From Paludibacteraceae bacterium (GTDB lineage: Bacteria > Bacteroidota > Bacteroidia > Bacteroidales > Paludibacteraceae), in NCBI GenBank assembly GCA_017646805.1, contig JAGCLW010000004.1, forward strand, positions 1 through 64,000: a stretch of 64,000 nucleotides of DNA. Direction: 5' to 3'. How positions within the stretch are numbered: position 1 is the stretch's first letter; the number at the start of each line of letters is the position of its first letter. Positions 43,966-53,558 of the stretch are shown here, one piece after another. Position numbers and translations under genes: made by a program. The notes beneath the pieces were generated by a model. The model ran no database searches. It was given only the letters and a program-made list of their open reading frames with translations, and was not told the DNA's origin.

Positions 43966-44439
43966 TTAATAATCTTTTAAACGCTCAGATGCAGCATAAC
44001 TAATTTTTAACGCATATGCACGACGCAAAGCTTGCTTAATATCAGTAATAATACCCATCTTCGTCGCTTGATCAGCTTTAATCGATACGGTCATTTGTCC
44101 TTGATCACTTTCTTTCATCGAACTACGTTCTTGAGATATGTATTCTTCCAATTGAGAAACATCTCCAAACGAGTCGTCCAACTGCATTCGTGTCTCAGAT
44201 CCAAATTGACGTTGTAAATCTCGACGAGGTTGTCCAACATAGATATACTTCACTAAAGACTTCTTCTCTAACTTTTGAAGTTCTGTTGCCTCCGGAACCT
44301 TGATGTCAACCATATACGTCACTTCTTTCATTGTCGTTGTTGCCATAAAAAAGAATAACAACATGAAAATGATATCTGGAAGAGATGCAGTACTAATCTC
44401 AGGGATTTCCTTTTTCCCTTTTTTTCGAATATTAGCCAT
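43966..44439 (-). CDS. exbD: ExbD/TolR-family biopolymer transport protein
   Basis: A 157-residue protein: basic N-terminus, one membrane helix with PDIIFMLLFFFMATTTM (about 21-37, containing the Asp22 proton-path residue), then a periplasmic domain. Part of a proton-driven motor with ExbB that powers outer-membrane import through TonB-type proteins. Start overlaps the stop of the upstream exbD-like gene by one base. Confidence 0.88.
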   Translation of the reverse strand: MANIRKKGKKEIPEISTASLPDIIFMLLFFFMATTTMKEVTYMVDIKVPEATELQKLEKKSLVKYIYVGQPRRDLQRQFGSETRMQLDDSFGDVSQLEEYISQERSSMKESDQGQMTVSIKADQATKMGIITDIKQALRRAYALKISYAASERLKDY

Positions 44440-45020
44440 TACTTATTTCCTCCATAATTTTTAGGTTCTGCTTCCGATATTTTTTGAGGGAAAACTTTTT
44501 GAATCGCTTCTTGTTTTTCCTCTGGAAGAGCCTCATAGTGAGTACTAAATTTTTTCATTGCTAACTCTTCTCGCAACTCATTATATGCCGCAACCAATTC
44601 ATTCTGAACTTCAAGATAAGCTTGATAATCAGTTCCTCGGTCATTTTGAAGAGAAATCACATGATCTTTTGTTACATTTACCTTACCAAGTAACGGAATC
44701 TCTTCTGTTGTCACCGTAGGTAAATCTGGTGAATTAAATTCATTAAGAATAAATTCTTTTGCTTTTTGCTTCAAATCACGAATATGCACCAACTGACCTT
44801 GAGCCATAATCTGATTATTGCTATTAATAAGCACAACAAAAACATTTCGCTTATTAATCTCAACATCAGGTTGCTCTGCTCCTGGAGGAAGCGGTGGTGG
44901 CAACTTTCTAGACAACCCACTAGTGACCGACATAGAAGTTGTAACCAAAAAGAAAATAAGAAGCAAAAATGAAATGTCTGCCATAGAACCGGCATTTATC
45001 CCAGGTACTTTCTTTGCCAT
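44439..45020 (-). CDS. exbD: ExbD/TolR-family protein, second copy
   Basis: A 193-residue paralogue: NAGSMADISFLLLIFFLVTTSM (helix about 10-30, with Asp16), then a periplasmic region and a charged tail. Two tandem exbD genes are typical in Bacteroidetes. 12 bp from the gene at 45033-45506. Confidence 0.88.
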   Translation of the reverse strand: MAKKVPGINAGSMADISFLLLIFFLVTTSMSVTSGLSRKLPPPLPPGAEQPDVEINKRNVFVVLINSNNQIMAQGQLVHIRDLKQKAKEFILNEFNSPDLPTVTTEEIPLLGKVNVTKDHVISLQNDRGTDYQAYLEVQNELVAAYNELREELAMKKFSTHYEALPEEKQEAIQKVFPQKISEAEPKNYGGNK

Positions 45021-45032
45021 AAAGTCAACAAA

Positions 45033-45506
45033 CTATTTTTTTATCTTTTTATATACAGAAGAACCAATAATTGCTACTACTGCAACAATCAATAGTACAT
45101 AAACTGAATAAATACACATATCTGTAAACTGTGCCCAAAAGCCTACATTATCAGTTCCTTCATATCCTACAATATCAATTTTTTCTCCACTACCAAGAAA
45201 AAATGTCACAACAAATAGAAGAACTACCAACAAAATAGACAACAACGATTTAATAGCTCCTTTTGCATTAACTTTAAAATCGATTGCGTAAGCTAATACT
45301 ACAGACACAATTGTAGCAATAAGAGCTACGCCAAAAAGGATATAAGTCCAATTAAGCAATGTATCTGTAAATGCAGGAATATCAAATACATCAGTCCCTG
45401 ACTCAAGTGTACCATCAGTTCCACCTAAATAGAACAACCCTAAGATTACTGCAGAAAAAACCAACAGTGACCAAAGTGTAATTCTTGATATCAATGAGGA
45501 TTTCAT
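45033..45506 (-). CDS. four-helix membrane protein of the exb cluster
   Basis: A 157-residue protein with likely helices at about 10-27, 50-72, 84-106 and 126-150, and no soluble domain. It is always found between exbB and exbD in such clusters as I recall, but the function is not known. The helix after position 84 contains the hydrophobic LLSILLVVLLFVVTFFLG run. Confidence 0.65.
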   Translation of the reverse strand: MKSSLISRITLWSLLVFSAVILGLFYLGGTDGTLESGTDVFDIPAFTDTLLNWTYILFGVALIATIVSVVLAYAIDFKVNAKGAIKSLLSILLVVLLFVVTFFLGSGEKIDIVGYEGTDNVGFWAQFTDMCIYSVYVLLIVAVVAIIGSSVYKKIKK

Positions 45507-45560
45507 ATTTTACAATTTAAAAAAATTAAAAGTGTAGATCAAAACTTCAATCACGAACAA

Positions 45561-46367
45561 TTATTTATTGTCCTTGTTGTATTTTACAATAATATCAAGC
45601 AACGAAATAGAAGAATCTTCCATATCATTTACAAGATCTTCAATTTTAGAAAGGACTAAAGTGTAAAATACTTGAAGAATAACTGCAACAATAAGACCCA
45701 AAAGTGTTGTCAAAAGAGCCACTTTAATACCTCCGGCAACTACTGTTGCAGAAATATCACCTACTTGTTGAATCTTATCAAATGCTTCAATCATACCAAT
45801 CACCGTTCCCATGAATCCAAGCATTGGAGCAAGACCGATAAACAAACCTATCCAAGAAAGATTTTTCTCTAAATTTCCAAGTTGAACACCACCATAAGAA
45901 GCAACTGTTTTTTCCACAACTTCAATTCCTTCATCATAACGAGAAAGACCTTGATAAAAAATTGAAGCAACAGGTCCGCGTGTATTACGACAAACTTCCA
46001 TAGCAGCATCAACACCACCTTCATTGATTGCTTTTTCTACTTCTGCAAGCAATTTTTTTGTATTAGTAGAAGATAGAGTCAAATAAATAATACGTTCAAT
46101 TGCAAGGGCAAGACCAAAAATCAAACAGAATGTAACTGCTGCCATAAACCCAGCACCACCTTCGATAAATTTAGTCTTCAATGCTTTGTGAATACCACCT
46201 TCTTCAGCAACTACTTCTTCTACAACAGCGTCATCTGCAGGAGCAGGAGTAGCTACAGAATCTAATTGAGTAGTTTCTGCAGTTGCAGTAGAATCTTGAG
46301 CAACTACAGTAGAAATACCAAATGCCATTACAGCAAATAGAGCAACAATTGCAAGTACTTTTTTCAT
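45561..46367 (-). CDS. exbB: MotA/TolQ/ExbB proton channel family protein
   Basis: A 268-residue ExbB with a leading hydrophobic signal-like segment (1-23), an acidic linker, and three membrane helices, including AAVTFCLIFGLALAIERIIYL (about 75-95) and the GLAPMLGFMGTVIGMIEAF block (about 175-193). It forms the proton channel with ExbD. First gene of the four-gene cluster. Confidence 0.9.
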   Translation of the reverse strand: MKKVLAIVALFAVMAFGISTVVAQDSTATAETTQLDSVATPAPADDAVVEEVVAEEGGIHKALKTKFIEGGAGFMAAVTFCLIFGLALAIERIIYLTLSSTNTKKLLAEVEKAINEGGVDAAMEVCRNTRGPVASIFYQGLSRYDEGIEVVEKTVASYGGVQLGNLEKNLSWIGLFIGLAPMLGFMGTVIGMIEAFDKIQQVGDISATVVAGGIKVALLTTLLGLIVAVILQVFYTLVLSKIEDLVNDMEDSSISLLDIIVKYNKDNK

Positions 46368-46493
46368 TGTTTCTTTTTTTTTGAATGAATGATTAATTAT
46401 TTAATTTATTTATTTTCAAACAATTGAACGCATACTTATAAAATAAAGCACGCATTTCAGCGGTAAAAATACGCTTTTTTCTGCAGATTACAA

Positions 46494-46501
46494 CAAAATT
46501 A
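46494..46501 (-). promoter_or_regulatory. -7 promoter element of the exb cluster
   Basis: TAATTTTG on the minus strand, about 125 bp before exbB. Confidence 0.4.
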
Positions 46502-46555
46502 AACGATATTTTTTCAAAAAAAATAAATATTGATTTTTCAACGCAACACTTTTTT

Positions 46556-47317
46556 TTACAACAAAAATAAGTCTTTTGCATTTTTTGTTGTTATTTCATC
46601 TATTTTTTCAATAGACACATTATATATTTCTGCTAATTTTTCCACTATGTATTGTAAATATGCAGGTTCATTTCGTTGACCTCGATATGGTTGAGGGGTT
46701 AAATATGGAGCATCTGTTTCCAAGACGATTTTTTCAAGAGGAATTGACGTTAAAACTTCCGGCAATTTACAATTTTTAAACGTCAATACACCATTGATTC
46801 CCAAAAACCAATCTCCATTTAAGGATAAAATCTGTAAAGCTTCTTCTTTTGAGCCACTAAAAGAATGAAAAACTCCGCGTTTAACACCGCTATTTTTCAC
46901 CATTGTTATCGTCTCTTGCATAGCTTTACGAGAATGGATAATCACAGGAAGTTCAGACTCTTTTGCCCAATCCAATTGCAATCTAAAAGCATCTATTTGT
47001 TGATTTTTAAATTGAGTGTCCCAATAATAATCTAACCCGACCTCTCCAATTGCGATATATTTTCCCTCTCTCAACTCCTGACTTATTATCTCCAATTGGT
47101 CTAAATAATCAAAAGTCACATCTGTCGGATGAAGTCCTATTGCCATCAATAATTTATTTGGAAACGATTCATGCAAAGATTTCATTTGTTGAATGCTTTC
47201 TACATTGATATTCGGCAAAATCATTTGTGTCACGCCTATCAACTCGGCTCTCGCCATCACATCTTTAATATCCAAATCAAAATCATTTACATAAATATGT
47301 GTATGTGTATCTATCAT
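46556..47317 (-). CDS. tatD: TatD-family metal-dependent hydrolase
   Basis: A 253-residue TIM-barrel deoxyribonuclease-like protein: MIDTHTHIYV (HxH), GEVGLDYYWD (about 92-101), VIIHSRKA, FHSFSG and ETDAPYLTPQPYRGQRNEP (about 199-217). The metal ligands are present. Members degrade DNA from the 3' end. Separate unit upstream of exbB. Confidence 0.9.
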   Translation of the reverse strand: MIDTHTHIYVNDFDLDIKDVMARAELIGVTQMILPNINVESIQQMKSLHESFPNKLLMAIGLHPTDVTFDYLDQLEIISQELREGKYIAIGEVGLDYYWDTQFKNQQIDAFRLQLDWAKESELPVIIHSRKAMQETITMVKNSGVKRGVFHSFSGSKEEALQILSLNGDWFLGINGVLTFKNCKLPEVLTSIPLEKIVLETDAPYLTPQPYRGQRNEPAYLQYIVEKLAEIYNVSIEKIDEITTKNAKDLFLL

Positions 47318-47321
47318 ATAT

Positions 47322-47365
47322 CAAAAAAAAACAGACTATAAAAGTCGAACAACTATATAGTCTGT
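47322..47365 (-). terminator. terminator of the DUF1573 pair
   Basis: ACAGACTATA / TATAGTCTGT (47331-47365) with a T-run on the minus strand. Confidence 0.75.
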
Positions 47366-47375
47366 CAATTAAAAT

Positions 47376-48476
47376 TTATTTAACAAAATTTCCTCTAACA
47401 TTGATTGTTTTTTGAGGAGATAATGGATCATTTGTGATCAAAACAATGGTTCGATTGAATGATTGTTCAGACAATGCTTTTGCATCTATTACAATTTTCA
47501 TTTTAGACGATTTTCCGACATTTAATTTTGATGGTATCTTTACAGACACTCCTTTCGGATTATCTTTGAACGATGCTTTATGAAAAATCAATTGAGATAA
47601 ACCTTTATTTGCAATATCTAATTTTATGGTTTTCTTTTTGCCAATTTTTAATTCACCAAAATCAACAACTCCCAAAACATCAAGAACCGGAGCTTTTTCT
47701 TTTTGTTCTTTTGTAAATTTTTCATAAACAGAAAGTATTACACGAAAAGATTGTTTGGTTGAGCGTTTTTCATTGACAATTGTTACAAATTCTAAATCTT
47801 CTGCGATAGTTCCCCAATCATTTTTCAATTTTGTGTCGTAAACAAACTCGATTTGAGTCGTAGTTTTTGGAGCAATTTCAATATTTGGATTTTTCAACGT
47901 AACATGCTTTGGCAACTTCAAGAATTCTATTTTCACTGGGTTTAAACCAACATTTGCCAAAGGTAATTTTGCCACCTTTTTTTCTCCAAAAGTTGTAGAC
48001 CCGAGATTTACATTTTCGGTTTTAAATCGAATATCTCCTTTTACAATACTATAAATTTCTTCTAACTTTTTTCCCTTTGGAGTTACATTTCCTTTTATTA
48101 TCAAAGTTTTTCTTGGAGCGTTAGATGTAATTGTAATAGATTTTGTAAATGGACCTGGACGACCCGCAGCATTGTATTGTACTTTTATTGATCCTTTTTC
48201 TCCCGGAGCGATTGGTTCTCGACTCCATTGTGGCGTTGTACAACCGCATGATGCACGAACGTTTGAAAGAATCAAATCTACATTTCCATCGTTTTCAAAC
48301 TCAAAAACATGCGAAACCTTTCCTTCTTCTTCTCGAATCGTTCCAAAATCATACGTAAATTCAAAGAATTTTATACTTGGTTTTTCGCCATCTTTATTTT
48401 TTTTTTCGTCGTTTGACTGAGCCAATCCATTCAAAGCAAACGCCAACAAAAAAACAAACGTCAAAAACTTTTTCAT
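47376..48476 (-). CDS. secreted DUF1573 protein, three repeats
   Basis: A 366-residue protein with a signal peptide (MKKFLTFVFLLAFALNGLAQ). The first DUF1573 domain (about 35-130) has the diagnostic ASCGCTTPQW and RPGPFTKSITITSNA; two further immunoglobulin-like repeats follow (FKTENVNLGS near 145, VVDFGELKIG near 265). DUF1573 domains resemble ASH/MSP folds; the family is abundant in Bacteroidetes and of unknown function, probably outer-surface or periplasmic. Next to a shorter paralogue. Confidence 0.8.
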   Translation of the reverse strand: MKKFLTFVFLLAFALNGLAQSNDEKKNKDGEKPSIKFFEFTYDFGTIREEEGKVSHVFEFENDGNVDLILSNVRASCGCTTPQWSREPIAPGEKGSIKVQYNAAGRPGPFTKSITITSNAPRKTLIIKGNVTPKGKKLEEIYSIVKGDIRFKTENVNLGSTTFGEKKVAKLPLANVGLNPVKIEFLKLPKHVTLKNPNIEIAPKTTTQIEFVYDTKLKNDWGTIAEDLEFVTIVNEKRSTKQSFRVILSVYEKFTKEQKEKAPVLDVLGVVDFGELKIGKKKTIKLDIANKGLSQLIFHKASFKDNPKGVSVKIPSKLNVGKSSKMKIVIDAKALSEQSFNRTIVLITNDPLSPQKTINVRGNFVK

Positions 48477-48485
48477 AAACTCTGA

Positions 48486-49028
48486 CTATTTTGAATTGGT
48501 TTTATTATTTTTTTTATCCTTTTTAGATCCTTTTGCTTTTTTAGATTTCTTCTCTTTTTTATCAGATTTTTTTTCAGATTTTTTTTCAATGTTTTTTTGA
48601 GCATTCATCTCTGTAGAAGAAGGTTGAGTTGTATTTGAAACCTCAGGTTTCGCCTTTGGAGTCACCTCACCCTTAATAATCAAAACAATTTTTTGCTTTT
48701 CAGAATTATTGGTTACCGTAATAGATTTTGTAAATGGACCCGGACGATTCATTGGATTATATGTCACAGTCACACTACCTTTTTCTCCTGGAGCGATTGG
48801 TTTTTTGCTCCATTTTGGAGTTGTGCAACCGCATGAAGCTTGAATTTGTGTAAAAATAAGAGGAGCATCTCCTGTATTTGTCACTTCAAAATCATGAGTT
48901 ACTTTTCCTCCATCTTCTTTAATTGTACCAAAATCATACTTTGTTTCTGTAAATTCAGCCACAGGTTTTTGTGCAAAAACACTCAACCCTACTGTCACAA
49001 ATAGACATAATAACAAATTCTTTTTCAT
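48486..49028 (-). CDS. secreted DUF1573 protein with lysine-rich tail
   Basis: With the start at MKKNLLLCLFVTVGL (49028), 180 residues with a signal peptide (cut near FAQ). One DUF1573 domain: FGTIKEDGGKVTHDF, ASCGCTTPKW and RPGPFTKSITVT, closely matching the first domain of its neighbour. The last ~40 residues are a repetitive Lys/Ser/Glu tail (KKSEKKSDKKEKKSKKAK), unusual for an exported protein and possibly a surface or cell-wall interaction tail. Confidence 0.78.
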   Translation of the reverse strand: MKKNLLLCLFVTVGLSVFAQKPVAEFTETKYDFGTIKEDGGKVTHDFEVTNTGDAPLIFTQIQASCGCTTPKWSKKPIAPGEKGSVTVTYNPMNRPGPFTKSITVTNNSEKQKIVLIIKGEVTPKAKPEVSNTTQPSSTEMNAQKNIEKKSEKKSDKKEKKSKKAKGSKKDKKNNKTNSK

Positions 49029-49094
49029 AATATTTAATTTTAAAATTTTACCCATAAACATTTTTCAAACAAAAACCATGCTGTTTTTTCAATT

Positions 49095-50252
49095 TCATTT
49101 CGTCCACTTCGGACAAATCATCGAATCATCCACTTCTATTGGTTCTATTACTTTTGCTAAACGATTATTAGATTCCGATGAACCGTAAATCTTCAAATCC
49201 GAGACATTTATCATACAACCGGGAGGCAATTGAAAACCAAACAAATCTCCTCCTAAATCGACAGTTATTTCATCACAATAAACACATTTTCCATTAAGAT
49301 AATAATACAATTTTTTATCTTTTTTTCTGATACCAAAAGTCACACTGTTTAACGCATAAACGTCTGTCTGCAAATCCGTATACCAACCATAAGAAACATT
49401 ATTTCCTATGTATGCTATTCCACGACAATCAAGCAAGAAATAATGATAATTTTGAAGTGTCGCACCTATACTTTTTCCAAAATAAATCCCAACCTTATTT
49501 GTTTGTTTAGGAATTGAAACTCCATGTATTTTTACTTCATAATAAAAATCTTGCTTATTCGACACTTCTATGTTTTGAAAAGCAAAAGCAAATCGCTTAT
49601 CAACCGAATTATTTTTTACCGTATACTTTTCGTCTACACACGAACCTTCCCACTCATACGAATTTCCATGACCAACATAAACGTGAGAAGAAATAGTATT
49701 TATCGTTTGATCTGCTTCCGAAAATCCCGTCTTGGGTTCAAAAGAAGGAGAAACCCAATAAGGCAATTCACTTCCTTCCACCAAAAACAATTCATCTAAA
49801 TAATATTGCTGTCTAATCGACCGAAAATTGATATTCCAAGAACGATTTTCTACACCGACATCTCCACCACACATGATCGATCTCCATTCAGAATTAGGGA
49901 ATAAAGAATTTTCATGCCGACGATCAATCAATCCATGCCCCAATTCATGATAAATCAATTCCTTTTTCAAATCTTGCTCATTGGCATATCCCGCCAGATT
50001 ATTCCAATATTCTTGATCAATTTCTATTCGCAAAGGATTTTCATGATAACAAATCCCCGCTTTTGAATCTTCCAAATCCGCAAATTCCATAACAAGCCCT
50101 TCCACCATCGGAGAATAATCAAATCCTCGTTTTTGAGCTTCCTCGACAAAGGTATTCAAATATGGTTCCAATGATGTGTTTACTTCATAATCTGATTCTC
50201 TCACACATGAAGAGACCAAAAACAAACACAATATAAAGCAAACTATTTTCAT
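49095..50252 (-). CDS. lipoprotein with zincin metallopeptidase motif
   Basis: A 385-residue protein with lipobox VSSC (Cys16). The HELGH motif at 102-106 inside IYHELGHGLIDRRH, plus SIMCGG near 127 (a Met-turn-like site), indicate a zinc metallopeptidase. The C-terminal half (about 190-365) looks like a beta-sandwich, LamG-like, with a DCRG turn. Substrate unknown. Lies between the DUF1573 pair and the alanine symporter. Confidence 0.72.
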   Translation of the reverse strand: MKIVCFILCLFLVSSCVRESDYEVNTSLEPYLNTFVEEAQKRGFDYSPMVEGLVMEFADLEDSKAGICYHENPLRIEIDQEYWNNLAGYANEQDLKKELIYHELGHGLIDRRHENSLFPNSEWRSIMCGGDVGVENRSWNINFRSIRQQYYLDELFLVEGSELPYWVSPSFEPKTGFSEADQTINTISSHVYVGHGNSYEWEGSCVDEKYTVKNNSVDKRFAFAFQNIEVSNKQDFYYEVKIHGVSIPKQTNKVGIYFGKSIGATLQNYHYFLLDCRGIAYIGNNVSYGWYTDLQTDVYALNSVTFGIRKKDKKLYYYLNGKCVYCDEITVDLGGDLFGFQLPPGCMINVSDLKIYGSSESNNRLAKVIEPIEVDDSMICPKWTK

Positions 50253-50275
50253 TTCGAATTATAGATTATCAACAA

Positions 50276-51628
50276 TTAATTAATTTCCAAATCTCTATCC
50301 GACAATCGATTATTCCACAAATATTGTTTTGTTTCTTGAACAATCACGCCACTTAAAAATAATAATGCTATCAAATTAGGAATCGCCATCAATGCATTAA
50401 AAATATCTCCGATATTCCATACTAAATCCACAGATAAAACACAACCAAAAAACACACAACAAAGGTATATCAAACGATAGAAAATTATCAAACGATTACC
50501 ACAAAGATATTTTATGCTTTTTTCCGCATAAAACGACCAACCTAAAATCGTAGTAAACGAAAATGCCACTAATGCCAGACATAAAAAAACTTCTCCAAAC
50601 GGCAAATCTCCAAACGCAACTTTCGTCATCATGGCACCTTCTCCGGCCACTTTCCATGCTCCCGTATTAACAACAACCAATCCCGTCAACGCACACCCCA
50701 CAATAGTATCCCAAAATGTCCCCGTTGATGCAACCAGTGCTTGATGCACAGCATTGGGAGTTTGTGCACTTGCCGCCACTATTGGAGCCGATCCTAATCC
50801 GCTTTCATTAGAAAACAATCCTCGAGCAATTCCATATCGTGCGGCCAAAATCATTCCTCCACCTAAAAATCCTCCACCAACAGATTGCAAACTAAACGCC
50901 TCGTTCCAAATCAAAAACAAAGTATCATCAATAGAAGAATAGTCCAACAACAACAAAACAACACAACCCAAAATATAAAAAAGTGCCATTACCGGAACTA
51001 TTTTTGCACAAACTTTTGCAATTGCTCGCACTCCTCCGACGATAACAATTCCTGCTAATATTGTTGTAAAAAAGGCAATTATCCAAACATTTATCCCAAA
51101 ACTATCATGAATCGCAATCGAAAGAGAATTTGCTTGCACAGAACTTCCTATCAAAAACGAAGCAAAGATAGTAAAAACTGAAAATAATATTGCCAACCAT
51201 TTACATTTTAAACCTCTTTCAATGACATACATCGGTCCTCCGGAATACGAACCATCATCATTTTTAATCCGATATTTTACAGACAACAAACATTCTCCAT
51301 ATTTTGTCGCAATACCAAAAAATCCTGTCATCCATAACCAAAAAACAGCTCCCGGACCTCCTAATGCCACTGCCGTTGCCACGCCAACTATATTCCCCGT
51401 TCCCATCGTGGCCGCCAACTGCGTCGATAACGCCTTAAAAGGAGAAATATCACCATGTTTTCCATCTACAGATTTAAAACTCAATTTTATGGCTTTAAAA
51501 ATATATCGCTGTACAAATCTCAATCGAAATGTAAGAAACAAATGCGTACCACAAAGCAATATAATGAGTGGCAATCCCCAAATCCAAGAGGCAATTGATG
51601 ATATTATTGTATTTATAGATTCCAACAA
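50276..51628 (-). CDS. AGCS-family sodium:alanine/glycine symporter
   Basis: A 450-residue transporter with about ten helices and the family blocks QLAATMGTGNIVGVATAVALGGPGAVFWLW (given by its core GTGNIVGVATA, about 77-87), GGPMYVIERGL and FSNESGLGSAPIVAASA (about 274-290). It imports alanine or glycine with Na+. 7 bp from the ABC exporter. Confidence 0.9.
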   Translation of the reverse strand: MLESINTIISSIASWIWGLPLIILLCGTHLFLTFRLRFVQRYIFKAIKLSFKSVDGKHGDISPFKALSTQLAATMGTGNIVGVATAVALGGPGAVFWLWMTGFFGIATKYGECLLSVKYRIKNDDGSYSGGPMYVIERGLKCKWLAILFSVFTIFASFLIGSSVQANSLSIAIHDSFGINVWIIAFFTTILAGIVIVGGVRAIAKVCAKIVPVMALFYILGCVVLLLLDYSSIDDTLFLIWNEAFSLQSVGGGFLGGGMILAARYGIARGLFSNESGLGSAPIVAASAQTPNAVHQALVASTGTFWDTIVGCALTGLVVVNTGAWKVAGEGAMMTKVAFGDLPFGEVFLCLALVAFSFTTILGWSFYAEKSIKYLCGNRLIIFYRLIYLCCVFFGCVLSVDLVWNIGDIFNALMAIPNLIALLFLSGVIVQETKQYLWNNRLSDRDLEIN

Positions 51629-51634
51629 AAAAAA

Positions 51635-53476
51635 TTAAAATGATTGCATATCACAAAGACGTTTGTAGTATCCATCTTTCAAAATTAACTCTTCGTGCTT
51701 GCCAAGTTCTACGATTCTTCCTTCGTTCATCACGCAAATCAAATCTGCATTTTTTATTGTTGACAAACGATGTGCAACAACGATCGAAGTTCTATTTTTC
51801 ATCAAATTGTCAATTGCTTCTTGCACCAACTTTTCACTTTCCGTATCCAAAGCAGATGTCGCTTCGTCCAAAATAAGAATTGGTGGATTTTTCAATATTG
51901 CTCGTGCTATACTAACGCGTTGCCGTTGTCCTCCCGACAATTTGCTTCCTCTATCTCCAATATTTGTTTCATATCCAGATTCTGATGCCATAATAAAATC
52001 GTGAGCATTTGCAATTTTAGCAGCCGCTATCACTTCTTCCATCGTTGGATTTTCAACACCAAAAGTTATATTATTATAAAACGTGTCATTAAACAAAATT
52101 GCTTCCTGATTTACATTTCCCATCAAAGCACGAAGATCATAAGTGCGAACGTCTCTCACATCTATTCCATCAATTGTCACACTTCCTTTTTGCACATCAT
52201 AGAAACGAGGAATCAAATCAACCATTGTTGATTTTCCACTTCCAGACTGACCTACAAGGGCAACCATTTGACCTTTTTTTATTTTCAAAGAAATATCTTT
52301 CAACACCCAATCCGACTGATATTTAAACGAAACGTTATTGAACGATATTTCATCTTTGAATGCTTCGATTTGTGTTGGATTTTCTTTTTCTTTAATCACA
52401 TTTTCCGCTCCAAGAATCACATCAACCCGAGCCAACGAAGCCAATCCTCTTTGAATCGTATAAACGGCTTTTGACAATTCTTTACACGGATTTATCAAAC
52501 TATAAAAAATCACCAAATAATAGATAAACGCCGGAGCCGAAATTGTATTGGCATTTTCTGACAAAATCAACGTTCCGCCGTACCAAAGCACTATAACAAT
52601 AATCGCTGTACCCAAGAATTCACTTACCGGATGTGCCAAAATATATCTACGCTCAATTTTGTTGAACGTATTCATTACGGTTGTGTTCAATTGTTCAAAT
52701 CGTGACGAAGCTTTTTTTTCGGCATTGAATGCTTTGATAATACGAAGACCGCCAAGCGTTTCTTCTATGATAGAAAGCAAACTTCCTTGTTGTGTTTGTC
52801 CGAGCATAGATCTTGTTTTCAACGACTTTCCTACTCTTCCAATTATAACTCCAACAATTGGCAACATCACAAGAATGAACAACGTTAGCTCCCAACTAAT
52901 TGCAATCATGACAGAAAAATAAATAATGATCATTATCGGATTTTTAAAAATCGCTTCCAACGATGTCATTATTGACGTTCCTACTTCTGTCACGTCATTC
53001 GTCATTCTTGCCATAATATCTCCTTTTCGCTCTTCCGAATAAAATCCCATTGGCAAAGAAAGAATTTTATTATACAAATCCATACGAATATCTCGAAGAA
53101 CTCCAAAGCGAATAGGAATCATAAAATATCCCGCCAAATAAGCCGTTCCCGTTTTCAAAAACGTCATAAAAATCATAAACACACCCAATATCAACATCGT
53201 ATTTGCACCTCCATAGGTGCGAATATAATCTTCTATATAGAAAAACAAATTATTTTTCAACGCATCAACGATATATTTGAAAGAGTCCGCAAAAGTCCAT
53301 GTCATATATTCATGCGATGCGGTTTCCATTCCAAACAAAATTTGCAATATCGGAATAATCGTACCGAATGAAAACAAACTAAAAATCGTTGTCAGTATGT
53401 AGCAAATCACATTGGCTACTACACACCCTTTATATTTTGGCAAAAAACGAGTAAATATTCGAACGAAATCCTTCAT
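51635..53476 (-). CDS. MsbA-like ABC exporter (membrane and ATPase fused)
   Basis: A 613-residue half-transporter: six helices in the first ~330 residues, then an ATPase with Walker A GQSGSGKST (about 395), LSGGQRQR signature (about 506-513), Walker B ILILDEATSALD and the H-loop VAHRLSTI. Similar proteins flip lipid A or other lipids; specificity cannot be read from sequence. Its start is 83 bp from purB. Confidence 0.88.
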   Translation of the reverse strand: MKDFVRIFTRFLPKYKGCVVANVICYILTTIFSLFSFGTIIPILQILFGMETASHEYMTWTFADSFKYIVDALKNNLFFYIEDYIRTYGGANTMLILGVFMIFMTFLKTGTAYLAGYFMIPIRFGVLRDIRMDLYNKILSLPMGFYSEERKGDIMARMTNDVTEVGTSIMTSLEAIFKNPIMIIIYFSVMIAISWELTLFILVMLPIVGVIIGRVGKSLKTRSMLGQTQQGSLLSIIEETLGGLRIIKAFNAEKKASSRFEQLNTTVMNTFNKIERRYILAHPVSEFLGTAIIVIVLWYGGTLILSENANTISAPAFIYYLVIFYSLINPCKELSKAVYTIQRGLASLARVDVILGAENVIKEKENPTQIEAFKDEISFNNVSFKYQSDWVLKDISLKIKKGQMVALVGQSGSGKSTMVDLIPRFYDVQKGSVTIDGIDVRDVRTYDLRALMGNVNQEAILFNDTFYNNITFGVENPTMEEVIAAAKIANAHDFIMASESGYETNIGDRGSKLSGGQRQRVSIARAILKNPPILILDEATSALDTESEKLVQEAIDNLMKNRTSIVVAHRLSTIKNADLICVMNEGRIVELGKHEELILKDGYYKRLCDMQSF

Positions 53477-53502
53477 AAAAAGGAAAATTATTTTTTACGA
53501 CA

Positions 53503-53538
53503 AAACCACAAATCATAAATTCTTATAATTTGTGGTTG
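53503..53538 (-). terminator. weak terminator after purB
   Basis: AACCACAAAT / ATTTGTGGTT stem (53504-53537) with a short loop; the T-run on the minus strand is only four T, so the end is weaker than at other genes. Confidence 0.55.
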
Positions 53539-53558
53539 TCCCATATTCTATTAGTAAA

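Noticed and set aside
46393-46581. 62-codon minus-strand ORF between tatD and exbB
   Set aside because: Overlaps the tatD end, has a Cys/Lys/Phe-rich sequence with no domain, and covers the leader and promoter of exbB.
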